Positions 44,088 through 52,903 of a DNA stretch of 64,000 nt are shown piece after piece (positions within the stretch are counted from its first letter, which is position 1; each line of letters opens with the position of its first letter). Both the position numbers and the translations under genes were made by a program. This stretch comes from JBBIQH01 sp964475945 (GTDB taxonomy: Archaea; Thermoproteota; Nitrososphaeria; Nitrososphaerales; Nitrosocaldaceae): assembly GCA_964475945.1 (NCBI GenBank), contig CAYYYF010000005.1, forward strand, positions 1 through 64,000. Direction: 5' to 3'. The notes beneath the pieces are model-generated. The model did not search any database and was not told the origin of the DNA. It saw only the letters and a program-made list of their open reading frames with translations.

Positions 44088-45446
44088 ATGAGCGGTATAG
44101 CATATCAGGAGTGCATAGACCCAAAGTGCATGCTAAGGTATGATATCAAAGAGTTTAGGTTATCATGTAGCAAGGGGCATCCATTGGATGTAAAGTACTC
44201 TATAAAGCCTAGTGCTAAACTTAAGGAGACATTTGCTATGCGCAGGAACCATGGCTCAAATATATACAATGAGAGTGGTGTATGGCGCTTCAGGGACCTT
44301 ATAAACTTCTGCCAGATAGATACTGAGGATTATGATGCATGCTCAAAGTATTTAGCATCACTAGATGGTGCTGAAGGGAGGTTATCAAAGCCATTCAAGA
44401 TGAGCAAGGTAGCAGAGTATGTTGGCATGAATAAAGATTGTCTATTCCTGCAACCTGAAGGGTATAACCCAAGTGGTTCATTCAAGGATAATGGTATGGC
44501 TACAGCATTAACACATGCAAAGATGCTCAATGTTAAGAAGATAGTGTGTGCATCAACAGGTAATACATCCGCATCTGCTGCCATGTATGCATCCAATGAA
44601 GATATGCAATGTGAAGTGTATGTACCAAGGGGGGAGATAGCAATAGGGAAGTTAGGACAGGCATTACAGTTTGGTGCACAGGTTATAGAGGTTGATGGTA
44701 ACTTTGATGATGCACTGGCAGTTATGCTTAATGAGGCTAAGAAGAGTAATGCTTATGTAGTTAACTCCGTTAACCCATTCAGGCTTGAGGGGCAGAAGAC
44801 GATAGTATATAGAGTTCTTGAGTACCTTAACTGGGAACCCCCAGACTGGCTCGTTTACCCTGGTGGTGCATTAGGCAATACCTCAAGTGCAGGCAAGTGC
44901 CTCATGGAGCTCTATGAGTGGGGTTGGATAAAGAAGATACCTAGGCTTGCAGTTATAAATGCTGAAGGCGCAAATACCCTATATACACTATACAACGAGA
45001 AAGGGTTAAGATGGAATAAGGGTAACATTGACCTTGATATTATAAAGGAGTACTATGAGTATATGGATAAGAATAACATCAAGCCAAAGACGGATGCTAC
45101 AGCAATCCAGATAGGCAAACCAGCGAATCTACTCAAGGGCTTAAGGGCTTTAGAATTTACAGATGGTATTGTAGAGTATGTAAATGATAAGGAGATGTAT
45201 GATAGCATGGCTGTAGTAGGCTTGAATGGCTTTGATTGTGAACTTGCATCAGGCTCTGTTCCAGCAGGGATAAAGAAGTTGAGGGAGAAGGAGATAATAA
45301 AAAAGGATGATATAGTGGTTGGTATACTGACTGGTAGGCAAAAGGATCCTAATCTAATAATAAACTACCATCTTAATCCAAGTAATAGGTTTGCAGTAAC
45401 CCCAAAGAGGTATAGTAGCATTAGCATTAGCAGCATCAAAGGTTAA
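44088..45446 (+). CDS. thrC: Threonine synthase
   Basis: A 452-residue PLP enzyme converting O-phosphohomoserine to threonine. An N-terminal zinc-ribbon-like part (C9, C14, C27, H31) is common in archaeal forms. The PLP lysine is K133 in NPSGSFKDNG, and the phosphate-binding loop is GGALGNTSS. The full length suits the family. The gene is followed after 9 bp by a BtuF-like gene. Confidence 0.93.
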   Translation: MSGIAYQECIDPKCMLRYDIKEFRLSCSKGHPLDVKYSIKPSAKLKETFAMRRNHGSNIYNESGVWRFRDLINFCQIDTEDYDACSKYLASLDGAEGRLSKPFKMSKVAEYVGMNKDCLFLQPEGYNPSGSFKDNGMATALTHAKMLNVKKIVCASTGNTSASAAMYASNEDMQCEVYVPRGEIAIGKLGQALQFGAQVIEVDGNFDDALAVMLNEAKKSNAYVVNSVNPFRLEGQKTIVYRVLEYLNWEPPDWLVYPGGALGNTSSAGKCLMELYEWGWIKKIPRLAVINAEGANTLYTLYNEKGLRWNKGNIDLDIIKEYYEYMDKNNIKPKTDATAIQIGKPANLLKGLRALEFTDGIVEYVNDKEMYDSMAVVGLNGFDCELASGSVPAGIKKLREKEIIKKDDIVVGILTGRQKDPNLIINYHLNPSNRFAVTPKRYSSISISSIKG

Positions 45447-45470
45447 ATACCATTCTTGATTACTTACCTT

Positions 45471-46406
45471 ATGCGTATATGCTCATTCCTGCCTAGCGCT
45501 ACAGAGATACTCTATGCCTTAGGATTAGGTGATAATATAGTTGGTGTGACACAAGAGTGCGATTATCCTCCAGAGGCATCAAAGAAGCCCAAGGTTGTGA
45601 AGAGTGTATTTGATCCATCTAAGATGAGCAGTGAGGAGATAGATGCAAAGATAAGGGAGTTGGTTAAAGAGCATAAGGATATTTACATAGTTGATACCCA
45701 GATTCTTAAGGAGTTAAGCCCAGATGTTATAGTTGCTCAAGGCCTATGCAAGGTATGCTCCCCTTACGTAAACGAGATCTCTAAGGCAAGGCAGGTTCTG
45801 CTACAGAAGCCTAAGGTTATCATGCTAGACCCTCATGATCTAAATGGCATACTTGATAGTATAATGCAGCTTGCCATAGAGTTTAATGTAAAGGATAGGG
45901 GTTTAGAGTTGGTAGAGCATATTAGAGCAAGGATAGATAACATACATGCTAAGGCTATGCATGCTGTGAATAGTAAAGGTAGGCCAAGGGTATTATGCAT
46001 AGAATGGCTATACCCATTCTTCACAGCAGGGCATTGGGTGCCTGAGATGGTTGAGATAGCAGGAGGATTTAACTGTATAAGCAGTAAGGGTGAACCATCA
46101 AGGACCCTTGAGTTTAAGGAGGTTAGGGATGAGGATCCAGATATTATAGTATTCATGCCATGCGGCTTTGATACTACTAGAGCGTTAAGGGAGTTTAATA
46201 AGGTTGAGGGTATAGATGGATGGTATGATATTAGGGCTGTCAGGGATAAGCAGATATACGTAGTTGATGCAAACTCTTACTTCAGTAGACCAAGCCATAG
46301 AGTAGTAAGGGGTATAGAGATACTTGCAGAGATAATACACCCTTACGAGTTCAAGGGTAATTGTAAAGAGAAAGATAATAATGAGTATGTAAAGGTCTAT
46401 GAATAG
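45471..46406 (+). CDS. Cobalamin-binding-type periplasmic binding protein (BtuF-like)
   Basis: About 311 residues from ATG 45471 (MRICSFLPSATEILYALGLG); an upstream ATG at 45456 adds five. The fold is that of the BtuF/ferri-siderophore binding family: ATEILYALGLGDNIVGVTQECDYP, SPDVIVAQGLCKVC, LDPHDLNGIL, then AGHWVPEMVEIAGG and DPDIIVFMPCGFD. There is no signal peptide, and no BtuC/D genes are adjacent. Thaumarchaea make B12, so a cytoplasmic corrinoid-binding role is possible; this is inferred. Confidence 0.85.
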   Translation: MRICSFLPSATEILYALGLGDNIVGVTQECDYPPEASKKPKVVKSVFDPSKMSSEEIDAKIRELVKEHKDIYIVDTQILKELSPDVIVAQGLCKVCSPYVNEISKARQVLLQKPKVIMLDPHDLNGILDSIMQLAIEFNVKDRGLELVEHIRARIDNIHAKAMHAVNSKGRPRVLCIEWLYPFFTAGHWVPEMVEIAGGFNCISSKGEPSRTLEFKEVRDEDPDIIVFMPCGFDTTRALREFNKVEGIDGWYDIRAVRDKQIYVVDANSYFSRPSHRVVRGIEILAEIIHPYEFKGNCKEKDNNEYVKVYE

Positions 46407-46407
46407 A

Positions 46408-49035
46408 TCATCTACCTAGCCTTAGCCTGCTCTGTGCAGCAGCAAGTATTGCTATAGGTATCCTATGTGGGCTAGCACTAACGTAATCCAAGCCTATAAG
46501 ATCAAAGAACTCTATGCTCTTAGGATCTCCTCCATGCTCTCCGCATATACCTATCTCTAACCTATTGTTAGCACTCCTTGCCTGCTCCACTGCTATCCTC
46601 ATAGCCTTGCCTACCCCTTCTCTATCTATACTCTGGAATGGGTTATCCTTCAGTATACCCTTCTCTATGTAGAGTGGTAGGAACTTGCCCTCAACATCCT
46701 CCCTACTGAATGAGAATACTGCTTGTGTAAGATCATTTGTACCAAAGCTGAAGAACTCTGCTATGCTTGCTATGCTATCTGATGTTAGGCACGCCCTAAC
46801 AACCTCTATCATTGTACCAAACTTAACGTTAAGGATTAAACCATATTTACCCTCAACATCCCTCTTAACCTTATCGAATACCTCCTTGACTGCAGCCAAC
46901 TCCTCCCTTATACCTACCTGTGGTACCATAACCTGTGCCTCTGCCTTCACTTCTTGCTTTACTAACTCTGCGGTAGCCTCAAGTATAGCCCTTATCTGAT
47001 ACTCATATATCTCTGGGTATACTATGCCCAATCTAACACCCCTCTGCCCCATCATGGGGTTAACCTCTTGCAGTTCTTTAACCCTCTGCAGCATTGCAGA
47101 GGCATTGCTATCCTTATGCTCATATACAGCCCTTATAAGATCCTCTAACCTAGGTAAGAACTCATGTAAGGGAGGATCAAGCAATCTTATGGTTACAGGA
47201 TAGCCTTCCATTACATGCAATATCTCCTTTGCATCCTTCTTAAGATATGGCACCAACTCCTCCAAAGCCTTAACCCTCTCCTCCCTACTCCTAGCCATTA
47301 TCATCCTTATGAATATGGGTAATCTATCCTCGCCATTGAACATCCTCTCTGTCCTACATAAGCCTATACCTTCTGCACCATAACCCCTTGCTATCCTTGC
47401 TGCATCTACAGTATCAGCATTTGCCCTAACCCCTAACCTCTTAACCTCTTTCGCCCATGATAACAATCTCTTCAACTCATTACTTAACTCAGGCTCAATT
47501 AGTTGCACTGCGCCAAGGTAAACATTACCTGTAGAACCATCTATGGTTATGGTATCATACTCATTGATAACCTTACCATTTATAGTAAGCCTTCTATTCT
47601 CCTCATCTATAACTATTGCAGAGCAGCCTACTATGCAAGGCTTGCCCATGCCCCTAGCAACAACTGCAGCATGGCTCGTCTTGCCTCCCTTGCTTGTTAG
47701 TATACCTACAGCCTTAAAGAATGCTGGTACATCCTCAGGCTTGGTCTCCTCCCTAACAAGTATTATCTGCATACCATTGCTTGCATCCTCTATAGCCTTC
47801 CTTGTATCTAGAACTACCTTTCCTACTGCTGCACCTGGTGATGCACCTATACCCTTTGCTATTGCCTCTATCTTTACCCTTGGATCTACCCTTCTATGCA
47901 ATACCTGCTCTAGATCATCTGCATTAACCCTTAGCAGTGCTTCTTCCTTGCTTATTATACCCTCATCTACCATATCAACTGCTACCTTTACTGCTGCTAT
48001 AGCATTCATCTTTGCTGCCCTAGTCTGGAGCAGGTATAATCTGCCAGATTCTATTGTAAACTCTACATCCTGAGGCTCCCTGTAATGTCTCTCAAGCCTC
48101 TCACATGCATATACCAACTGCCTGTATGCATCTGGCATTATCTCTGCTAACCTCTCTATAGGCTCTGGTGTCCTTATACCTGCAACAACATCCTCTCCTT
48201 GCGCATTAACAAGGAATTCTCCATAAAGCCTCTTCTCACCATCCTCAGGGTTCCTTGTGAATACTACACCTGTAGCGCTCTTATTATCCATGTTACCGAA
48301 TACCATCGCTACTACATTAACAGCAGTACCATCTGCTACATCTGGTGTTATCTTGTAATACCTCCTATACTCTACTGCTCTCTCACTCATCCAACTATTG
48401 AATACAGCCTTTATAGCAAGCTCTAACTGCTTGTATGGATCCTCAGGGAACTCCTTACCATTATCCTTGTATATCCTCTTAAAGGTATAGGTTAACTCTC
48501 TTAAGGATTCTGCACTCAACTCATTATCATGCTTAACCCCTTGCTTACTCTTCATCTCCTCCAATGCCTTTGAGAATAAAGAGTCATTTATATTAAGAAC
48601 AACCTTACCAAACATCTGAACAAACCTTCTATATGCATCCCATACAAATCTTGCATTGTTAGTCCTTGCTATCAGTGCTTTAGCAGTATCATCGTTAAGG
48701 CCAAGGTTAAGTATTGTATCCATCATACCAGGCATAGAGATTGGTGCTCCAGACCTTACAGATACAAGTAATGGGTTATCTATGCTACCAAAGCCCTTAC
48801 CTGTTAATGCCTCAAGCCTCTTCATGGCATCCTTAACCTCATCCATAAGACCCTTAGGCAACTCTCTACCATTCTTATAATACTCCTTGCATACATCTAT
48901 TGTTATTATGAAACCTGGGGGTACTGGTAAGCCTACCGATGTCATCTCTGCCAAACCAGCACCTTTACCTCCCAGTATCTTCCTGCTGAGACCTTTTGCC
49001 TCGTCAAAGAATACTACTCTCTTATGCACTTGCAT
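46408..49035 (-). CDS. ppdK: Pyruvate, phosphate dikinase
   Basis: An 875-residue enzyme interconverting pyruvate, ATP and Pi with PEP, AMP and PPi. The N-terminal ATP-grasp domain starts GGKGAGLAEMTSVGLPVPPG (23-41) with SVRSGAPISMPGMMDT. The phosphohistidine domain has GGKTSHAAVVARGMGKPCIVG (His455). The C-terminal TIM barrel has GIGLCRTERMF, MGQRGVRLG and EIGICGEHGGDP with the catalytic cysteine. The length is normal. It supports gluconeogenesis in autotrophic archaea. Convergent with the BtuF-like gene (1 bp apart). Confidence 0.96.
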   Translation of the reverse strand: MQVHKRVVFFDEAKGLSRKILGGKGAGLAEMTSVGLPVPPGFIITIDVCKEYYKNGRELPKGLMDEVKDAMKRLEALTGKGFGSIDNPLLVSVRSGAPISMPGMMDTILNLGLNDDTAKALIARTNNARFVWDAYRRFVQMFGKVVLNINDSLFSKALEEMKSKQGVKHDNELSAESLRELTYTFKRIYKDNGKEFPEDPYKQLELAIKAVFNSWMSERAVEYRRYYKITPDVADGTAVNVVAMVFGNMDNKSATGVVFTRNPEDGEKRLYGEFLVNAQGEDVVAGIRTPEPIERLAEIMPDAYRQLVYACERLERHYREPQDVEFTIESGRLYLLQTRAAKMNAIAAVKVAVDMVDEGIISKEEALLRVNADDLEQVLHRRVDPRVKIEAIAKGIGASPGAAVGKVVLDTRKAIEDASNGMQIILVREETKPEDVPAFFKAVGILTSKGGKTSHAAVVARGMGKPCIVGCSAIVIDEENRRLTINGKVINEYDTITIDGSTGNVYLGAVQLIEPELSNELKRLLSWAKEVKRLGVRANADTVDAARIARGYGAEGIGLCRTERMFNGEDRLPIFIRMIMARSREERVKALEELVPYLKKDAKEILHVMEGYPVTIRLLDPPLHEFLPRLEDLIRAVYEHKDSNASAMLQRVKELQEVNPMMGQRGVRLGIVYPEIYEYQIRAILEATAELVKQEVKAEAQVMVPQVGIREELAAVKEVFDKVKRDVEGKYGLILNVKFGTMIEVVRACLTSDSIASIAEFFSFGTNDLTQAVFSFSREDVEGKFLPLYIEKGILKDNPFQSIDREGVGKAMRIAVEQARSANNRLEIGICGEHGGDPKSIEFFDLIGLDYVSASPHRIPIAILAAAQSRLRLGR

Positions 49036-49095
49036 GACATGGGATTGTATGATGCTAGTTATTAAGTTTTAACTTGGTAGAATAATAATAATAAT

Positions 49096-49152
49096 AAGAT
49101 GCTGTTACCATTATAAGATGCTGTTACCATTATAAGATGCTGTTACCATTAC
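49096..49152. repeat. Three tandem copies of a 19-bp unit
   Basis: AAGATGCTGTTACCATTAT repeated at 49096, 49115 and 49134 (the last base of copy 3 is C). It is preceded by six AAT units. The last copy overlaps the TAA stop of the zinc-ribbon gene on the minus strand. Directly adjacent units without spacers rule out CRISPR. Confidence 0.95.
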
Positions 49153-49562
49153 TCCTGCTTGGCACCACACTCTATACAGAATGATGCATCTGCCTCTATC
49201 TTTGCTCCACATGCTATACAGAATCTTAACTCTTGCCTAGATTTAATCTCATTACTGCTAGAGCCCATAGGATAAGCCTTTACCTTTGCAAAGAGTGTGG
49301 TTACTGCCCCGCTAGGGACGAATTCCTCGCTTATATCCATCTTATAATCCTCCTTCTCCTCTATGTATAGCATGAGCCTTGGTACCTTATGCCTTGGATG
49401 CAAGCCATCATCGTTAATGCAGTTATCTAACTTGCACTCCATCTCAACTATCTCACCAAGCCATCTTGCAAACTTGAGTAAGGTCATCTCTGGTGTTGAG
49501 TATGTTAATGTATGCATGGACATGTAATCCTCTGCGGCATTCTTTGCATTGAATACCTTCAT
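49149..49562 (-). CDS. Protein with C-terminal zinc ribbon
   Basis: A 137-residue protein. The first 100 residues are an unrecognised alpha/beta domain (TPEMTLLKFARWLGEIVEME, VPRLMLYIEEKED). Then one zinc ribbon: FCIACGAKIEADASFCIECG (two CxxC pairs, about 114-133). The gene follows 43 bp after another zinc-ribbon gene on the same strand, suggesting a shared transcript. Role unknown. Confidence 0.65.
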   Translation of the reverse strand: MKVFNAKNAAEDYMSMHTLTYSTPEMTLLKFARWLGEIVEMECKLDNCINDDGLHPRHKVPRLMLYIEEKEDYKMDISEEFVPSGAVTTLFAKVKAYPMGSSSNEIKSRQELRFCIACGAKIEADASFCIECGAKQE

Positions 49563-49605
49563 AGTATGAATATACTACTCCTTATTATTATCTATATCTC
49601 TACAA

Positions 49606-49989
49606 TTATGTACTTTGCTGTTTACCACATTTTGGGCAGAACTTTGCCTTAAGGGGTATACTTGCTCTACAGTGCTCACATACCTTGCTCTCTACTTTAG
49701 CAGTAACCTGAGGTGTAGGCTTTACAACCTCAACCTGTTTCTCTCTCTCTGTACCTTTACCTATTGCATTATCCAACTCTACTATAACTTTAACCATTAG
49801 GAAGGCTAGTGAGGAGAACTGCGTAAGGAAATCGCCCATCCTTGTAAAGTACTCATGCTCCTCTATCTTACCTTCTCTGTATAATGTATGTGCATCTAGG
49901 AATGCCTCGTAGCTGCCCTGGATATCATTGAGTAGGTTCTTTAACTTATCAACCAGTGGACCCCGGGTATTATAGCCTAATTGACCCAT
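49606..49989 (-). CDS. Helical protein with C-terminal zinc ribbon
   Basis: A 127-residue protein: a helical N-terminal part (LVDKLKNLLNDIQGSYEAFL, FTRMGDFLTQFSSLAFLMVK), a short linker with KPTPQ, and a zinc ribbon CEHCRASIPLKAKFCPKCG (about 104-122). The same C-terminal ribbon plan is seen at 49149 and 50474 but the N-termini differ. No family name; possibly part of a small complex with its neighbours. Confidence 0.65.
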   Translation of the reverse strand: MGQLGYNTRGPLVDKLKNLLNDIQGSYEAFLDAHTLYREGKIEEHEYFTRMGDFLTQFSSLAFLMVKVIVELDNAIGKGTEREKQVEVVKPTPQVTAKVESKVCEHCRASIPLKAKFCPKCGKQQST

Positions 49990-50095
49990 TGTATATATGA
50001 GTATTATGGAATAAATTAAGTGTTTTTATTCATTTATTCATTTATTCATTGTTCATTCATTCAGTTCAAAGCCTTATAATGCCTATAGATGGCTC

Positions 50096-50422
50096 TTACC
50101 TTAATGATTCTTCTATAAACCTCCTTATAACATCCTTTGGTGCAGCACCTATATGCTGATTTATAACTCTGCCATCCTTGAATAATAGTAGGGTAGGTAT
50201 GCTGTATATCTCATACTCTCTAGCAACATCTGGGTTCTCATCAACATTCAACTTTAAGAACCTAACCCTTCCATCATACTCTTTAGCCAACTCCTCTAGC
50301 ACTGGAGCAACCATCCTGCATGGGCCGCACCACTCTGCCCAAAAGTCTACTAGCACGGGTATACTAGAGTTCAATACATCATTATCCCATGTACTTACAC
50401 TAGTTGCCTTTATGTTTGCCAT
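50096..50422 (-). CDS. trxA: Thioredoxin
   Basis: A 108-residue thioredoxin with the active site WCGPC (31-35), the preceding VDFWAE, and the cis-proline loop IPTLLLFKDG. It reduces disulfides in the cytoplasm, usually with a thioredoxin reductase encoded elsewhere. The normal length and intact motifs leave little doubt. A TATA-like tract (ATAATTTTTTATAC) lies between it and the divergent gene at 50474. Confidence 0.94.
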   Translation of the reverse strand: MANIKATSVSTWDNDVLNSSIPVLVDFWAEWCGPCRMVAPVLEELAKEYDGRVRFLKLNVDENPDVAREYEIYSIPTLLLFKDGRVINQHIGAAPKDVIRRFIEESLR

Positions 50423-50473
50423 GTATAAAGAGTAGGGTAACCTATTAATAATTTTTTATACTTAATAACTGCA

Positions 50474-51046
50474 TTGATAAAGAAGGTGAAGGGTTCTAAG
50501 GGGTATATAGTTGCTGATCTCACAGATGAAGAGGTAAGGAAGGCAAGACTTGCTGGAGAGCTCTTCATAGGTGCTCTAGGTAGGATAGATGTAAATAGGA
50601 TAATAGCATACTACTGTAACAACTGTACCAAGGAGTTCAACCAAGCACCAAGGATAGTGAGCAAGAGTATCAACGAGGCTGTAACAGATGCTCATATGTT
50701 AATGGAGCAAGGGGAGTATATATGCAATGAGTGCAATAGTGTAATAGCAATATACAAGGTCTTTATTGATGCTAGCAAGGAAGGGATTAGTATAAAGGAT
50801 ATTATAGGATTTAATGCAATATACAAGCAAGAGAGGGTAGGTATTGTTAAGGATGTTGTAGTAAATAGGAATTGTAGGATCTTATTGCTTATAGATACGC
50901 AGGATGGTAATGCAAGTGTGCCATGGGATATGGTATTGGAGGTAGGGAATAATATAGTACTTAAAGGCAAATTATGCGAAATATGCAGTAATGAGAACTT
51001 TCCTACAGCATCATTCTGTATTGAGTGTGGTAATAGATTAAGATAA
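50474..51046 (+). CDS. Double zinc-ribbon hypothetical protein
   Basis: A 190-residue protein starting at TTG 50474 (MIKKVKGSKGYIVADLTDEE). Cys pairs: YYCNNC and ICNEC (about 47-50, 83-88) make a first zinc site, and LCEICSNENFPTASFCIECG (about 168-187) a second. The middle (VPWDMVLEVGNNIVLKG) is beta-rich. Divergent from thioredoxin. Function unknown; it belongs to a local group of zinc-ribbon genes. Confidence 0.65.
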   Translation: MIKKVKGSKGYIVADLTDEEVRKARLAGELFIGALGRIDVNRIIAYYCNNCTKEFNQAPRIVSKSINEAVTDAHMLMEQGEYICNECNSVIAIYKVFIDASKEGISIKDIIGFNAIYKQERVGIVKDVVVNRNCRILLLIDTQDGNASVPWDMVLEVGNNIVLKGKLCEICSNENFPTASFCIECGNRLR

Positions 51047-51067
51047 CATGGAACAAAAATTATAACA

Positions 51068-52714
51068 TCAATTATGGAATGCCTTTAGCTCTCTCCTCTT
51101 AATCTTTCCTGTATCTGTCTTTGGTAACTCGTTTATGAACTCTATTATCCTTGGATAGGCATACTCTGCAAGCCTCTTCCTTACACTCTGCTGTATCTCA
51201 TCCTTCAGTGCATCAGATGGCTCATATCCTGGCTTTAATACCACGTAAGCCTTTATAACATGACCTCTAACCTCATCATGCCATGGCACTACAGCACTCT
51301 CTAGAACTGCTGGATGCTGGTTTATAACCTCCTCAACCTCTGCTGGTCCTATCCTATAGCCTGCAGCCTTTATGAGATCATCCGTCCTTGCTACAAACCA
51401 TATGAAGCCATCAGCATCCTTATAACCTTGATCCCCAGTGTATAACCATCCATTCCTTACCTTCTTTGCGGTATCCTCTGGTCTATTCCAGTAGCCTAGG
51501 AATGCTACAGGGTTAGGCATCTTAACAGCAATCTCACCTATCTCATTTGGATTTGCTATATTACCTTGCTCATCGAGTATCTCAACCGTAAACCCTGGTG
51601 TGCTCTTGCCTATAGATCCTGGCTTAGGTCCCATGAGCGAGTAGCAGTTTGTTACTATTATATTTGCCTCAGTCTGCCCATATATCTCATTCAATGGCAC
51701 ATTAAGTTTATCAAGGGACCATCTTACAAGCTCGCTACCAACAGGCTCACCAGCACTCCCTAATGCCCTTAATGCAAGGTCATACTCTTTCCTAGGCTCC
51801 TCATTGAACTTCCTTATCATCCTTAGCGCAGTAGGCACTACGTATGCACATGTTATCCTATAACGCTCAAGTATGCTAAGTGCCCATGCTGGATCGAACT
51901 TGCCACTCCTAGGGGTTACTACAACCGGGTAACCAAAGTAAAGCGAAGGATAGAGCACATCACCTATAGCTGCAACCCATGCCCAATCAGATGGTGTCCA
52001 GAATATATCCCCTTCCTGTGGGGCAAGCTCCATGTATAACTGATAGCATGGTATACATCCTAGTAGGAAGCTGTGGGGCAATAGCACTCCTTTTGGTAGC
52101 CCAGTGGTGCCAGATGTGTATAGCATATGTGCTGGATCGTATATCTTTGTATGGTATGGCTTGAATGATGAGGAGCCATTCCTTACTATGCTATCAAAGT
52201 CATCAAACTCCTTGCTATCAGAGTTAACAGCAAATACATGCTTTATATCCAAACCTTCTAGTGCAGGCTTTACCTTATCCTTCAAGGAGTAATCGAATAC
52301 AAAAACCTTTGCGTTGCTATCAGCAAGCCTATACTTTATAGCATCTGTGCCAAAGAGAGTGCTCATGGATAGTGCTATACCTCCTATCCTGTACGCTGTT
52401 AACATGCTTACAAGAGCCTCTGGTCCTTGGGGCACCAATACTGCTATCCTATCACCCTTCCCTAACTTAAGATCAGTTAGTGTATTTGCTAGCCTATTTG
52501 ACATCTTCAGAAGATCCTTGAATCTGTAGATGCTGGTTGTGTTATTATTCTCATAATATATGGCTATCTTGCTAGTTGATGCATGCTTATCAAGCATCTC
52601 TATACCCATGTTGAAGTACTCTGGCAGTTCCCATACAAAGCTCCTGCATAATGCATCGTAACTTGAGCAGTCAAACCTCCTTATATCAAAGTTTGAGTAA
52701 GATATGCTACTCAT
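51068..52714 (-). CDS. AMP-forming acyl-CoA synthetase (acetyl-CoA synthetase-like)
   Basis: A 548-residue ANL-superfamily enzyme that activates a carboxylic acid with ATP and CoA. Motifs: MLYTSGTTGLPKGVLLPHSF (P-loop), GSAGEPVGSELVRW, NEIYGQTEANII, the hinge GWLYTGDQGYKDADGFIWFV, KAAGYRIGPAEVEEV and the catalytic lysine in TDTGKIKRRE. It resembles short- and medium-chain acyl synthetases; acetate, propionate or a branched acid are all possible. Two palindromic operator-like sites lie 90-185 bp upstream. Confidence 0.9.
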   Translation of the reverse strand: MSSISYSNFDIRRFDCSSYDALCRSFVWELPEYFNMGIEMLDKHASTSKIAIYYENNNTTSIYRFKDLLKMSNRLANTLTDLKLGKGDRIAVLVPQGPEALVSMLTAYRIGGIALSMSTLFGTDAIKYRLADSNAKVFVFDYSLKDKVKPALEGLDIKHVFAVNSDSKEFDDFDSIVRNGSSSFKPYHTKIYDPAHMLYTSGTTGLPKGVLLPHSFLLGCIPCYQLYMELAPQEGDIFWTPSDWAWVAAIGDVLYPSLYFGYPVVVTPRSGKFDPAWALSILERYRITCAYVVPTALRMIRKFNEEPRKEYDLALRALGSAGEPVGSELVRWSLDKLNVPLNEIYGQTEANIIVTNCYSLMGPKPGSIGKSTPGFTVEILDEQGNIANPNEIGEIAVKMPNPVAFLGYWNRPEDTAKKVRNGWLYTGDQGYKDADGFIWFVARTDDLIKAAGYRIGPAEVEEVINQHPAVLESAVVPWHDEVRGHVIKAYVVLKPGYEPSDALKDEIQQSVRKRLAEYAYPRIIEFINELPKTDTGKIKRRELKAFHN

Positions 52715-52803
52715 CTACTTTAACTCAAGAGCGTTTATTAATAAACTTTATTACTGGAGTTAGTGAAGATGCAATTAATTTAATACATAAAGTTTATAAG
52801 TAT

Positions 52804-52821
52804 CTATACAGCTCTGTATAG
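52804..52821. promoter_or_regulatory. Palindromic operator-like site 1
   Basis: CTATACAG-CT-CTGTATAG: perfect 8-bp arms with a 2-bp spacer, 90 bp upstream of the acyl-CoA synthetase start. A TATA-like run (minus strand, CTTATAAACTTT near 52782-52793) lies between it and the gene, so the site would be upstream of the promoter, where archaeal activators bind. Confidence 0.55.
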
Positions 52822-52881
52822 CTAAGATATACAAAAATGGATAGCTTTATAAGGTAAGCTATATAAATTTGGGTAACGTGG

Positions 52882-52899
52882 CTATACATCTTTGTATAG
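52882..52899. promoter_or_regulatory. Palindromic operator-like site 2
   Basis: CTATACA-TCTT-TGTATAG: perfect 7-bp arms sharing the half-sites of site 1, 78 bp away. It ends 5 bp before the stop codon of the SDR gene, which could alternatively use it as a terminator hairpin. Confidence 0.5.
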
Positions 52900-52903
52900 C
52901 TAG

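Noticed and set aside
47543..48073. 176-residue plus-strand ORF
   Set aside because: It lies wholly antisense to the intact pyruvate phosphate dikinase gene and has no family features.
49096..49152. Possible CRISPR array
   Set aside because: The units are directly adjacent with no spacers; no cas genes or other regularly spaced repeats are in the window.
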